In this document: positions 13,040-20,425 of the stretch, in pieces
Position numbering within the stretch: the stretch's first letter is position 1
Layout of the letters: each line of letters opens with the position of its first letter
DNA from: an uncultured Anaerotignum sp.
GTDB taxonomy: Bacteria > Bacillota > Clostridia > Lachnospirales > Anaerotignaceae
DNA: 20,425 nucleotides
Reading direction: 5' to 3'
Assembly: GCF_934277605.1 (NCBI RefSeq)
Contig: NZ_CAKQVD010000035.1
Coordinates: forward strand, 1-20,425
Position numbers and translations under genes: made by a program
The notes under the pieces: generated by a model
Told to the model about the DNA's origin: nothing
Databases searched by the model: none
The model's input: only the letters and a program-made list of their open reading frames with translations

Positions 13040-13068
13040 TTGCGGCAAAAGGAAAAAGTATTTATAAT
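13040..13068 (+). promoter_or_regulatory. Promoter of the DUF4317 gene
   Basis: TTGCGG (13040-13045), a 17-base spacer and TATAAT (13063-13068). The -35 box is part of a small inverted repeat, CCGC-N5-GCGG (13033-13045), which could be a binding site. The predicted start near 13075 lies about 30 bases before the ATG. Confidence 0.8.
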
Positions 13069-13104
13069 ATCTCTTGGAATCAAAACGAAAGAAGGGAGCG
13101 CACC

Positions 13105-14325
13105 ATGCAGAAAAAAGACATTTTGGAATTAAAGCGCCGTTTCAAAAAGGACGCTTGCACCTTTACAAAAATGCGTGGCTGTTATGTGGACAGCCAAAAG
13201 AATATTCTTTTACATATCGATGAAACCTTTCTCAATCTGGAGGAGGAGGAATTTTATAAATATCTGGAGATTGCCAAAAAAGCACTTTCCGGCACAATCG
13301 GCAACAATCTTTTAGAGCTTTCCTTCCGCAGAGATGATGAAGGGAATGAGGCACAGCGGTTTTTCCTTGCCCTGCGGGACAGTGGCTTAAAGGGGGATGG
13401 CTTGCTTGATTTGCTTTATGAGCGTATCATCCGTGAATATGATTTTGCAGGGAATTATCTCATTCTCCTGTTCCATGATGCCTATGATGTCATCACGAAA
13501 ACGACTGATAACAATAAGCTGGATGAATCCGAGGAGGTTTATGAATATATCCTCTGTGCCATTTGCCCCGTTGAGCTGACAAAGGCAGGCTTGGGCTATC
13601 ATAAGGATAAAAATGTGATTGCTCCCCGTATTCGAGATTGGGTGGTTTCCGTCCCCGAAACAGGCTTTTTGTTTCCCGCCTTTTCTGACCGCAGCAGTGA
13701 TGTGAATGCACTGGGCTATTATGTGAAGGATGCGAAAAAGGCACAGCCGGAATTTATGCAGGAGGCTTTGGGCTGTGAGCCAAAGCGCACCGCCGCCGAG
13801 GAAAAAAAGACCTTCCATGGCATTTTGAAGGATGTCATTTCCGAGGAAATGGAGGATGCGAAAAACGTCATTTTGGATATTCAGCAGGATTTGAATGATA
13901 TGGTTGAGGAGCATAAAAATGTGTTTGAAAATGAGCCTGTTCTCCTGACACCCCCTGCCATTCGGGAGGCCATGGCAGAAAAAGGGCTTTCCGAGGAGGT
14001 CATTTCCAAGGTGGAGGAAATTTGCGAGGAAACCTTCGGCGACACCCCGCCTCTTGCGGAAAATTTGATTGACAGCAAGGCTTTGCAGACAAGAGCCGCC
14101 GCCAAAAAAGCCGAGGTGCTTGCACTGGAGGTCGAAAGCCTGAAGCAAAAATTGGAGGAAAAGGAAGCACTCCCGGAAAAAGAAGTCATTTTGCAGGTTT
14201 CTGCGGAAAAGCTGCCTGCCATCCAAAGAGAACAAATCAATGGCAAAACGTGCATTGTCATTCCCTTGGAGGAGGATGAGCGTGCCACCATCAACGGCAA
14301 GCAATGGGAAGATGCACCCTTCTAA
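13105..14325 (+). CDS. DUF4317 domain-containing protein
   Basis: The 406-residue protein begins MQKKDILELKRRFKKDACTF, followed by GCYVDSQKNIL, the typical opening of DUF4317 proteins that are common in Lachnospiraceae and related Clostridia. The body is soluble with no signal peptide or membrane helix. Features include YILCAICPVELTKAGLGY, a PRIRDWVV-type stretch and a coiled-coil-like region around residues 330-360 (KKAEVLALEVESLKQKLEEKE). It ends in a short beta-rich part, NGKTCIVIPLEEDERATING. No function is established for the family, and no catalytic motif stands out. AAGGGAG precedes the ATG. It has its own promoter and terminator and is divergent from the MarR operon, so it could be co-regulated through the shared region. 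Confidence 0.9.
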   Translation: MQKKDILELKRRFKKDACTFTKMRGCYVDSQKNILLHIDETFLNLEEEEFYKYLEIAKKALSGTIGNNLLELSFRRDDEGNEAQRFFLALRDSGLKGDGLLDLLYERIIREYDFAGNYLILLFHDAYDVITKTTDNNKLDESEEVYEYILCAICPVELTKAGLGYHKDKNVIAPRIRDWVVSVPETGFLFPAFSDRSSDVNALGYYVKDAKKAQPEFMQEALGCEPKRTAAEEKKTFHGILKDVISEEMEDAKNVILDIQQDLNDMVEEHKNVFENEPVLLTPPAIREAMAEKGLSEEVISKVEEICEETFGDTPPLAENLIDSKALQTRAAAKKAEVLALEVESLKQKLEEKEALPEKEVILQVSAEKLPAIQREQINGKTCIVIPLEEDERATINGKQWEDAPF

Positions 14326-14338
14326 GAGGGCTATGTAT

Positions 14339-14370
14339 GGGATAGGGCAAATTCGCCCTGTCCCTTTTTT
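14339..14370 (+). terminator. Intrinsic terminator of the DUF4317 gene
   Basis: GGGATAGGGC pairs with GCCCTGTCCC (one mismatch position read as G-U) around a 6-base loop and is followed by six T. It lies 13 bases after the stop codon. Its T-run overlaps the stop codon of the convergent rubrerythrin gene by two bases, so the two units are packed end to end. Confidence 0.9.
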
Positions 14371-14965
14371 ATGCCCCTGTCGTATAGGGTGCCAGCTCCA
14401 ATCGGATGAAAAAGCCCCTATCATGCTGACAAACAGGGCATTTCTGCGGCGCCTCCTTCCCTTCAAAAATAAAGCCGCAATTTAAGCACATCCACTTGCA
14501 TTCCACAGCATTGATGAATAATTTATTTTCCTCCAATAAATCCGCAAGCCGTCCGAAACGGTCTCCATGCGTTTTTTCAATGCCTGCAATCTGATGAAAG
14601 GAGGATGCCACCTGTGGAAAGCCCTCCTCCAGCGCCTTATCCCCAAAGGCTTGATAAATCGGCTCAAATTCTTCATATTCATTGTGCTGTGCCGCACGCA
14701 AAAGCTCCAACACAGATGTGGAAAGATTGACCGGATAGCCGCCGTCTATTTCCACGGTATCCCCTGCAATCTCTTTGAAATGGTCATAAAAAACCTTGGC
14801 GTGTGCCTCCTCCTGCTTGGCAGTAAATTGAAACACAAGCTCCACCACCTGCAGCTTTTGCTGTTTTGCCTGCTCTGCCGCAAAAATATAGCGGTTGCGT
14901 GCTTGGCTTTCCCCTGCAAATGCACGCATGAGGTTCTTTTTCGTTTCGCTCTGCTGAAAATCCAT
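14369..14965 (-). CDS. rbr: Rubrerythrin
   Basis: The 198-residue protein has the two rubrerythrin domains. The N-terminal diiron four-helix bundle shows AFAGESQARNRY (E19), KQEEAHAKVFYDHF, NEYEEFEPIYQAF and IEKTHGDRF, the usual ligand segments. The C-terminal rubredoxin domain has CLNCG (Cys 160, 163) and CPVCQ (Cys 176, 179). It reduces hydrogen peroxide to water with electrons from reduced rubredoxin-type carriers, a standard defence of anaerobes. The ATG at 14965 has AGGAGAG before it; an upstream TTG in the same frame is less likely. It follows the fused alpha-beta oxidoreductase gene by 32 bases with no promoter or terminator between, so it is probably the third gene of that operon. Confidence 0.95.
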   Translation of the reverse strand: MDFQQSETKKNLMRAFAGESQARNRYIFAAEQAKQQKLQVVELVFQFTAKQEEAHAKVFYDHFKEIAGDTVEIDGGYPVNLSTSVLELLRAAQHNEYEEFEPIYQAFGDKALEEGFPQVASSFHQIAGIEKTHGDRFGRLADLLEENKLFINAVECKWMCLNCGFIFEGKEAPQKCPVCQHDRGFFIRLELAPYTTGA

Positions 14966-14997
14966 GTTTTTCTCTCCTTTTTTCAACTACTCCGTTT

Positions 14998-17211
14998 TTA
15001 AAGCAATTCCTGCTCCGCCTTCGTTTTCAAGCGCAGCCATCTGCGGTCAATTTCCGCCTGCAGGGCATCCGTCACTGCATGATATTTTCCCTGTGTCAAA
15101 TGCTTGGTGCGTCCCATTTGCTTCAGCCACTCGGTCACAGGCAGCTTTTTCTCCTTCGGATCATAGCTTAATGCCGTTATCCCCTGCTCCACCTCATATA
15201 ACGGGAAATAACAGCAATCCACCGCCCCCGCAATCACCTTGCGCTCCCGATTGGGTGCATCGCCCCAGTTCAGCGGACAGGCAGAAAGCGTTTTGATATA
15301 CGCCGTCCCGTAATGCTGTGCGTAATACTGTGCCTTTGCCGCCTTTTTGATGAAATCAACAGGGTTGGATTCTGCCACCGTTGCCACATAGGGAATCCCT
15401 GTTGCCGCCATGATTTGCGGCATATCCTTGTGGAAAAAGCTCTTGCCGTATTGCTGCTTCCCCACATGAGAGGTGCTGCTTTTTGCCCCAAGCGGCGTAG
15501 AATAGGAAAGCTGATAGCCCGTATTCATATAGCCGCCGTTATCATATTCAAACAAAATCAGCCTGTTGTTGCGGATTGCCGTTCCCAATGCCGCCCCCAT
15601 GCCGATATCCATGCCGCCGTCTCCGCTCACCATGATGAACGTGATTTCCCCTGCGGGATATTCGCCACGCTTTTGTTTTTCACGAAACATCTCTGAAAGG
15701 CCCGTCAGTGTTGCCGCCCCATTTTGAAACAGGTTATGCACATAAGGCACCTTGAATGCCGTTTTCGGATAGCCCGTTGTAACCACCATGCCGCACCCTG
15801 TCTGGAACAGCAGCACCACATTCCCCTCAATCCCACGCAAAAGCAAATTCAGATTGACAGGAATCCCACAGCCCGGACAAGCACCATGCCCCGGTGCAAT
15901 ACGCTTTGGCACCTCTGTGGTGCCATTCAGACTGCCGCCCTCCACACGCAGACGGCCATTTTCCATCACGCATTTTGTTGTGCCCGGCTTCGTTTTCTCC
16001 TCTGTCAAGGGAGCAAAAAACGGCTCTGTATGGACGCTTTCGCCCGCATATTTCCCAAAATAATCAAACCGCTCTGCCGCCTCGTCATAGCCGGATAGGA
16101 GCAGCTCCTCCGCATCCTGCACATAAAAATCCTTTCCGCCCAAACCGTAAATGCGTGTCAGCACCTTCGCCCCTGCGCCCTTTTCCTGCAGCATTGCCTT
16201 CAGCTCCAAGGAAAGATTGCCGCCCCTTGCGCCATAGCTGTCCTGCCGATCCGCAGCCACGATGGTTTTCGCATGTCTGCAAAGCTGATATAATTCCTCC
16301 GCAGGAAACGGCCGCAGAACATTTGTTGTAAATACGCCAACCCGCTTGCCCTGTTTACGCAGGCGGTCAACGGCAACCTTCGCCGTATGATAGGCAGAGC
16401 CAAGCAGAAACAGTAAAACCTCCGCATCCTCTGTCTGATATCCCTCCGCAAAGGCATAGTGCCGTCCGGAAAGCCCTTCATATTCTGCAAAAACAGCAGG
16501 AATCGCCTCTCTTGCCATCTCCATGGCTTGATGCAGCTGAAATTTATTATTCAGCACATCCGGCTCATTCATATACGAACCGATGGTAACAGGGTTTTCC
16601 AAATCCAGTGCGGAATATTCCGCCTGATATGCCCCGATGAAATTCTGCACGGCTGTATCCTCAGCAAAAACCATGCACCGCCGCTTTTGGTGGCTGGTAA
16701 AAAAGCCGTCAAACGCAACAATAACAGGCAGCTTTACCCGCTCTGCAAGCTTTAAGCCGCAGATGTTCATGTCATAAACCGCTTGCGGTGTATTCGCAAA
16801 CAAAATCAGCCAACCGGTATTCAGGCAATACATAATATCACTGTGATCTCCCTTGATACACAGCGGCCCCGAAATTGTGCGGCACGCCACATTCATAACC
16901 ATCGGAAAGCGTGTCCCCGCCTGCACAGGGAGCTGCTCCAAGGCATAGAGCAAGCCATTCGCACTGGTCGCATTGAATACCCTTCCGCCGCCCGTTGCCG
17001 CACCATAGCAAATCCCTGCGGCGCTATGCTCGCCCTCCGCAGGAATCATTCGGATTTCATGCTGCCCATCCGCCTTCATTTCATCCAAAAATTCCGCAAT
17101 CTGTGTGGAGGGTGTAATCGGATAATAGCCCATCACATGATAATTGATTTGCTTTGCCGCATACGCCGCCACCTCGTTCCCGCTTTCAAATAGCACCCTT
17201 TGCTGCTCCAT
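14998..17211 (-). CDS. Pyruvate-type 2-oxoacid:ferredoxin oxidoreductase, fused alpha-beta subunits
   Basis: The 737-residue protein joins an alpha subunit (about 1-400) to a beta subunit (about 430-720). The alpha part has YYPITPSTQ (YPITP at 30-34), IPAEGEHSAAGICYGAATGG with the activating Glu, and VGVFTTNVLRPFPAEEL. The beta part has APGHGACPGCG (445-449), the Mg-TPP motif SGDGG (530-533) and DNGGYMNTGYQLSYSTPLGA, the YMNTG loop of pyruvate-type enzymes, then SACPLNWG. It should decarboxylate pyruvate or a similar 2-oxoacid to acyl-CoA with reduction of ferredoxin. The ATG at 17211 overlaps the upstream stop codon (TGATG). A TTG one codon earlier is possible. The common clostridial enzyme is one chain of about 1170 residues, so this split is different. 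The substrate is inferred from motif type only. Confidence 0.9.
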   Translation of the reverse strand: MEQQRVLFESGNEVAAYAAKQINYHVMGYYPITPSTQIAEFLDEMKADGQHEIRMIPAEGEHSAAGICYGAATGGGRVFNATSANGLLYALEQLPVQAGTRFPMVMNVACRTISGPLCIKGDHSDIMYCLNTGWLILFANTPQAVYDMNICGLKLAERVKLPVIVAFDGFFTSHQKRRCMVFAEDTAVQNFIGAYQAEYSALDLENPVTIGSYMNEPDVLNNKFQLHQAMEMAREAIPAVFAEYEGLSGRHYAFAEGYQTEDAEVLLFLLGSAYHTAKVAVDRLRKQGKRVGVFTTNVLRPFPAEELYQLCRHAKTIVAADRQDSYGARGGNLSLELKAMLQEKGAGAKVLTRIYGLGGKDFYVQDAEELLLSGYDEAAERFDYFGKYAGESVHTEPFFAPLTEEKTKPGTTKCVMENGRLRVEGGSLNGTTEVPKRIAPGHGACPGCGIPVNLNLLLRGIEGNVVLLFQTGCGMVVTTGYPKTAFKVPYVHNLFQNGAATLTGLSEMFREKQKRGEYPAGEITFIMVSGDGGMDIGMGAALGTAIRNNRLILFEYDNGGYMNTGYQLSYSTPLGAKSSTSHVGKQQYGKSFFHKDMPQIMAATGIPYVATVAESNPVDFIKKAAKAQYYAQHYGTAYIKTLSACPLNWGDAPNRERKVIAGAVDCCYFPLYEVEQGITALSYDPKEKKLPVTEWLKQMGRTKHLTQGKYHAVTDALQAEIDRRWLRLKTKAEQELL

Positions 17212-18293
17212 CAAACCGCACCTCCGTCTATCCGTTTTTCTGTCAGGAAGGCTTCACTTGTAATCCATCCATCTGCACCCGCATCCTCATATTCGATTTT
17301 CTTTGCAATCAAATCCTTATTTCGCACAAACCACTGCGGCTGCGGATGCTCTCGTTCCACCCCTGCCACAAGGGCTTGCGTGGGGCAAACCTCCACACAG
17401 CGCAGGCAGCCCTTGCAATGATGATAGTCCAAGCCCATGTTAATCATGGCAGGCTTGCCCTTATATTCCCCCTTTTCAAAGCGGAACACCATATCGGGAC
17501 AAGCACTGTCGCACAAGGCACAGTTGATGCACCTTTCCCGAAGGAACAACGGAATATATCCCTGCCTTGAGGCAGAAAGCTCATTGGAAATCGTACTGCC
17601 GAATTGCGTATTGGTGCCTCCGATTGGTGCAGTTGCATATCCCCATTTGTTTTTCGGCTCCTGATAGGGTATTTCGGGGTAGGTGCCATCCTGCGCAAAA
17701 AACGCCTGCTTTGTTTCGGAAAAGCCACGCCGCAGTCCCTCCAAATTTGCCTCCAGCAGTGCAGGATATTTCTTCCCAAGCGTTTCCTTCGCAATTTGCT
17801 CTGCCGCCTCAAGCGGAATAAAGCCGCTTGCCTTGGCAATTGCCCCAAGCATAACCATATTGACTCTTGTTTTGGTTTCCATTGCAATGCGAAGGGCATC
17901 AATGCAAAACAATTCGCCGCCGCAAAGCCGCAGCCGCTTTCGCATCTCCTCCGGCTCTGCATCCGTATTCACAACCACCTTCGTTTTTTCCGTTACCCCT
18001 GCGGTCACAGGCAGTTTTCCTGCCAATGCCTCATGGAATAAACCCAAAATATGCGGTGCTTCCACAGGGCTGTTAATGCCGATTTCCTGCCCCTGCTCCG
18101 CCCAGCGAATATAAGCCTTCACAGGCGAGCCTCTTTTTTCCGAGCCATAGCTGGAAAAGCTTGCGGCATTCAGCCCCAGTATGACCGCACCCAATTCTCC
18201 CAACATCTTACCGCACAGATTCGCCCCCAAGCCGCCAATGCTTTCCAGGCGTATCTCAAAATATCCGTTTTCATTCGTGATAGGCAAAGTCAT
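17211..18293 (-). CDS. Pyruvate-type 2-oxoacid:ferredoxin oxidoreductase, fused gamma-delta subunits
   Basis: The 360-residue protein joins a gamma subunit (about 1-185) to a ferredoxin-type delta subunit (about 225-325). The gamma part has IGGLGAN (20-25) and SFSSYGSEKRGSPVKAYIR, the pyruvate-type equivalent of the FGGQG and SYGAEMRGG motifs. The delta part has two [4Fe-4S] motifs, CINCALCDSACP (Cys 255, 258, 261, 265) and CKGCLRCVEVCP (Cys 293, 296, 299, 303). The start at 18293 has AAGGAGG just upstream. The frame extends to 18347, but without a ribosome site. It is translationally coupled to the alpha-beta gene, and together they make a full four-function enzyme from two chains. A strong promoter is not obvious upstream (the best is a weak TATAGA at 18341-18336), yet the yajC terminator lies just before, so one must exist. 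Confidence 0.9.
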   Translation of the reverse strand: MTLPITNENGYFEIRLESIGGLGANLCGKMLGELGAVILGLNAASFSSYGSEKRGSPVKAYIRWAEQGQEIGINSPVEAPHILGLFHEALAGKLPVTAGVTEKTKVVVNTDAEPEEMRKRLRLCGGELFCIDALRIAMETKTRVNMVMLGAIAKASGFIPLEAAEQIAKETLGKKYPALLEANLEGLRRGFSETKQAFFAQDGTYPEIPYQEPKNKWGYATAPIGGTNTQFGSTISNELSASRQGYIPLFLRERCINCALCDSACPDMVFRFEKGEYKGKPAMINMGLDYHHCKGCLRCVEVCPTQALVAGVEREHPQPQWFVRNKDLIAKKIEYEDAGADGWITSEAFLTEKRIDGGAV

Positions 18294-18390
18294 CCCATTC
18301 CCTCCTTTTCCCTTAGTATGAACGAAGGCAGGCTTTCTATACCTCACTTTTTTTGCGGCTGAAGCTCACGCTTTTCCTTTTTTTGCAAAC

Positions 18391-18433
18391 AAAAAAGCAT
18401 CGGCGCCGACCATGTCGAAAACCAATGCTTTTC
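18391..18433 (-). terminator. Intrinsic terminator of yajC
   Basis: On the minus strand AAAAGCATTGG pairs with CCGATGCTTTT (one G-U), enclosing a smaller CGAC/GTCG hairpin, and is followed by a T-run. It begins about 15 bases after the yajC stop codon and separates it from the oxidoreductase operon. Confidence 0.85.
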
Positions 18434-18447
18434 CTTTTATTTTATCA

Positions 18448-18888
18448 TTATCCTCTGCGGAACAAACCCTTTTTCTTAGGTTCTTCCTCCTCCACAGGTG
18501 CCTCGTTGGACATATTGGGTTCTGCCTTGCCGAACACCTCTGTTTTTGCAACGGGGATACGAACACCTCTGTTCAAACCAAATTCAACAATCAGTGTATC
18601 ATATGTTGTATCAACAACCTTTCCATAGAAGCCGCTGTTTGTGATGATATTGTCGCCAATCTCGATTGCATTTCTCAGCTCAGCCAGCTTTTTCTCTTTT
18701 TTCTGTGTCGGTCTGATAGACAGAAAATACATAATCAAAAGCAGAACAAGGCAGTAAACAACAATCAGCATAACGGGATGGTCTGTCATCCATGTGCCGA
18801 AAAGGCCTGTGCTCTGTGTTTTGCCTGCGGTTGCTTTTGCTGCCTCGCCGGCGGGTTTTACAACTGTGTCAAGTAAAAATGATACCAT
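18448..18888 (-). CDS. yajC: Preprotein translocase accessory subunit YajC
   Basis: The 146-residue protein has one membrane helix (about 39-57, LIVVYCLVLLLIMYFLSIRP) followed at once by the YajC hallmark RPTQKKEKKLAELRNAIEIGD, then ITNSGFYGKVVDTTYDTLIVEFG with a short beta domain. An acidic, Lys/Arg-ended tail (EEEEPKKKGLFRRG) is longer than in the average YajC of about 100 residues, as is the 35-residue N-terminal part. YajC is a small partner of SecDF-SecYEG in the inner membrane. AGGAGAG precedes the ATG. It follows tgt, the usual neighbour, but has its own consensus-like promoter at 18943-18971 and a terminator. Confidence 0.95.
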   Translation of the reverse strand: MVSFLLDTVVKPAGEAAKATAGKTQSTGLFGTWMTDHPVMLIVVYCLVLLLIMYFLSIRPTQKKEKKLAELRNAIEIGDNIITNSGFYGKVVDTTYDTLIVEFGLNRGVRIPVAKTEVFGKAEPNMSNEAPVEEEEPKKKGLFRRG

Positions 18889-18942
18889 TTTTTTCTCTCC
18901 TAACTTTTTAAAAATTTAATGTTGCGCAGTATCTAATACCAA

Positions 18943-18971
18943 ATTATATATAATTTTTCATTTTCCGTCAA
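18943..18971 (-). promoter_or_regulatory. Promoter of yajC
   Basis: TTGACG (18971-18966), 17-base spacer, TATAAT (18948-18943) on the minus strand. The predicted start near 18936 is about 48 bases before the yajC ATG. It lies in the 88-base gap after tgt, so yajC can be made apart from tgt. Confidence 0.85.
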
Positions 18972-18976
18972 GGTGG

Positions 18977-20110
18977 TTATTTCCCGTTTTCACGAAAAGC
19001 CTCCAGCTTTGCTTTTTTATAAGCAGGGAAACGGTCCTCCTCGATTGCCTGCCGAATTTCCTCCATCAAGCTGTTGAAGAAATATAAATTGTGCATCACG
19101 CAAAGGCGCATGGCAAGCATTTCCTTCGCCTTAAAAAGATGGCGGATATATGCTCTTGTATATCTTCTGCATGCAGGGCAGCCGCAGGTCTCATCAATCG
19201 GCGCTTCATCCTTTTCATATTTCGCATTCAAAAGGTTCAGCTTGCCCTTGTTCGTATACACATGGGCATGGCGTCCGTTTCTTGCAGGCAAAACGCAGTC
19301 AAAAAAGTCCACCCCACGCTCTACTGCCTCCAAAATATTTTCGGGCGTACCAACCCCCATCAGATAGGTCGGCTTATCCTCAGGCAGATACGGCACAACC
19401 TCATCCAAAACATAATACATCTCTGCATGGCTTTCCCCAACGGCAAGGCCACCGATGGCATAGCCATCCAAATCCATTTCGGAAATTCTCTTTGCATGCT
19501 CAATGCGGATATCCGCAAAGGTTGCCCCTTGGTTAATGCCAAAAAGCATCTGCTTGGGGTTGACGGTATCCTCCAGCTGATTCAAGCGGTGCATCTCCTT
19601 TTTGCAGCGCTCCAGCCAGCGAGTCGTTCTCGCAACAGAGGCCTCCACATAGGGACGCTCCGCAGGCAAGCCGATACATTCATCAAACGCCATGGCAATG
19701 GTTGAGCCAAGGTTAGACTGAATCTGCATGCTTTCCTCCGGCCCCATGAAGATTTTTCTGCCATCAATATGAGAGCTGAAATAAACGCCCTCCTCCTTGA
19801 TTTTGCGCAGAAGCCCAAGAGAGAATACCTGAAAGCCGCCGGAATCGGTCAAAATCGGTTTATCCCAGACCATGAATTTATGCAGACCGCCCATTTCCTT
19901 AATCAGCTTATCCCCAGGGCGCAGATGCAGATGGTAGGTATTGGAAAGCTCCACCTGACATTTCAGCTGCTCCAGATCCTCTGTGGAAACAGCCCCCTTA
20001 ATCGCCCCCGCTGTGCCGACATTCATAAAGACGGGTGTCTGGATTACGCCATGAGGGGTATGGAATTCGGCACGCTTTGCTCTGCCGCATTTTTTCAATA
20101 GCTTATACAT
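18977..20110 (-). CDS. tgt: Queuine tRNA-ribosyltransferase (tRNA-guanine transglycosylase)
   Basis: The 377-residue protein is a complete bacterial Tgt. TDSGGFQVFSL carries the catalytic Asp at 89, GINQGATFADIR and GGLAVGE are the substrate-pocket motifs, and DFFDCVLPARNGRHAHV carries the nucleophile Asp at 271. The zinc site is Cys 309, 311, 314 and His 340 (CGCPAC...MHN). The enzyme swaps guanine 34 for the queuosine precursor preQ1 in tRNAs with a GUN anticodon. The ATG at 20110 has GAGG at good spacing. A GTG at 20122 would place the ribosome site inside the gene. It is followed by yajC, the usual order. A good promoter lies at 20149-20177. The final residues are intact. Confidence 0.97.
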   Translation of the reverse strand: MYKLLKKCGRAKRAEFHTPHGVIQTPVFMNVGTAGAIKGAVSTEDLEQLKCQVELSNTYHLHLRPGDKLIKEMGGLHKFMVWDKPILTDSGGFQVFSLGLLRKIKEEGVYFSSHIDGRKIFMGPEESMQIQSNLGSTIAMAFDECIGLPAERPYVEASVARTTRWLERCKKEMHRLNQLEDTVNPKQMLFGINQGATFADIRIEHAKRISEMDLDGYAIGGLAVGESHAEMYYVLDEVVPYLPEDKPTYLMGVGTPENILEAVERGVDFFDCVLPARNGRHAHVYTNKGKLNLLNAKYEKDEAPIDETCGCPACRRYTRAYIRHLFKAKEMLAMRLCVMHNLYFFNSLMEEIRQAIEEDRFPAYKKAKLEAFRENGK

Positions 20111-20148
20111 AATTTTCCTCACTTTATCAAAATTTTTCTATCCTTTCT

Positions 20149-20177
20149 ATGATACCCTTTTTTTGTGCTTTCTTCAA
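20149..20177 (-). promoter_or_regulatory. Promoter of tgt
   Basis: On the minus strand TTGAAG (20177-20172), a 17-base spacer and TATCAT (20154-20149). The predicted start near 20142 gives a leader of about 32 bases. Confidence 0.75.
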
Positions 20178-20218
20178 GAGGTGGCAGCAAAATTTGCAAA
20201 AAATGCAAAAAAACCTGT

Positions 20219-20262
20219 CAGGAAAAATCTGCCGATTAGCCTTTTCTTTTGGCAGGAAAAAT
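20219..20262. repeat. Two direct copies of CAGGAAAAAT between tgt and the methyltransferase gene
   Basis: CAGGAAAAAT occurs at 20219-20228 and again at 20253-20262, 34 bases apart, in the same direction. The second copy lies close to where the plus-strand promoter of the methyltransferase gene is expected. CTGCC/GGCAG between them could form a weak stem. The function is unclear. Confidence 0.4.
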
Positions 20263-20318
20263 GATAGACTGTTCCTTAGGAAATCATATCGTTACAGAAA
20301 AAAGATGGGAGAGAACAA

Positions 20319-20425
20319 ATGAGTATCAATCTGATTGCAACAACCACCTTCGGCTTAGAAGCCGTAGTCAAGAGAGAGTGTCAGGCTCTCGGTTTTCAGA
20401 ATATCAAATCCTCAGACGGCAAGGT
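20319..20425 (+). CDS. THUMP-domain class I SAM-dependent RNA methyltransferase, N-terminal fragment
   Basis: Only the first 35 codons are inside the window. The translation begins MSINLIATTTFGLEAVVKRE and continues CQALGFQNIKSSDGK. The phrase I-A-T-x-x-F-G-L-E-A-V-V-K-R-E followed by a short spacer and a D-G is the opening of the YpsC/RlmL-type methyltransferases, which carry a ferredoxin-like fold, a THUMP RNA-binding domain and a Rossmann methyltransferase domain. These modify 23S rRNA in the cytoplasm. GGGAGAG lies five bases before the ATG. The gene is divergent from tgt. The family call rests on the N-terminus alone. Confidence 0.8.
   Translation, partial: MSINLIATTTFGLEAVVKRECQALGFQNIKSSDGK

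Noticed and set aside
12911..13048. N-terminal extension of the MarR frame containing a doubled TEIGRKY peptide
   Set aside because: The doubled peptide is only the translation of the 24-bp DNA repeat. The perfect promoter and operator lie inside this stretch, and a ribosome site precedes the GTG at 12910.
13387..14466. A long open frame (359 codons) on the minus strand, antisense to the DUF4317 gene
   Set aside because: Its translation is rich in Cys, Phe, His and Leu with no domain pattern, it has no ribosome site, and it mirrors the codon usage of the real gene on the other strand.
1..20425. CRISPR array, tRNA or rRNA genes, insertion sequences, prophage
   Set aside because: No regularly spaced repeats, no cloverleaf or rRNA-like sequence, and no transposase, integrase or phage structural protein were found on either strand.

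Overview
The window looks like the chromosome of a strictly anaerobic, low-to-moderate GC Firmicute of the class Clostridia, most likely Lachnospirales. The grounds are two separate 2-oxoacid:ferredoxin oxidoreductases, a rubrerythrin, a DUF4317 protein, strong AGGAGG ribosome binding sites, consensus TTGACA/TATAAT promoters, and a sigma-54 regulator that controls a fermentation operon. An amino-acid fermenter of the Anaerotignum / Clostridium propionicum type would fit, but that placement is inference. No tRNA, rRNA, CRISPR array, insertion sequence or phage gene was seen.

Region 1 (1-6480, minus strand) is a catabolic operon. In transcription order it holds a two-cluster ferredoxin subunit, the alpha (VorB-like), TPP-binding beta and gamma subunits of a 2-oxoacid:ferredoxin oxidoreductase, a fused ADP-forming acyl-CoA synthetase, and an NhaC-family sodium/proton or sodium/organic-acid antiporter that runs off the left edge. 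The expected flow is 2-oxoacid (probably branched-chain) to acyl-CoA plus reduced ferredoxin, then acyl-CoA to free acid plus ATP. The antiporter would handle ion or acid exchange. A textbook sigma-54 promoter lies upstream. Two inverted repeats about 30 bp apart sit 160-190 bp further up, just before the divergent sigma-54 activator gene (6481-8268), whose N-terminal sensor region is very rich in cysteine.

Region 2 (8270-10790) holds small accessory genes: a half-size EamA transporter followed by a 69-residue two-helix membrane protein, a YaiI/YqxD protein, and a membrane-anchored protein with three consecutive zinc-finger-like Cys/His units and an acidic tail. Their promoters and terminators are unusually clear.

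Region 3 (10749-14370) contains a minus-strand operon led by a MarR regulator. It has a perfect consensus promoter overlapped by a perfect inverted repeat. Downstream are two overlapping integral membrane proteins and a protein that may be distantly CpcT/CpeT-like, closed by a strong terminator. Divergent from it is a DUF4317 gene, and a 24-bp tandem duplication fills the space between the two promoters.

Region 4 (14369-18293, minus) is a second oxidoreductase, condensed into two fused genes (gamma-delta, then alpha-beta) whose stop and start codons overlap, followed by rubrerythrin. Region 5 (18391-20425) is housekeeping: tgt and yajC on the minus strand, each with its own promoter, and the start of a THUMP-domain RNA methyltransferase on the plus strand.
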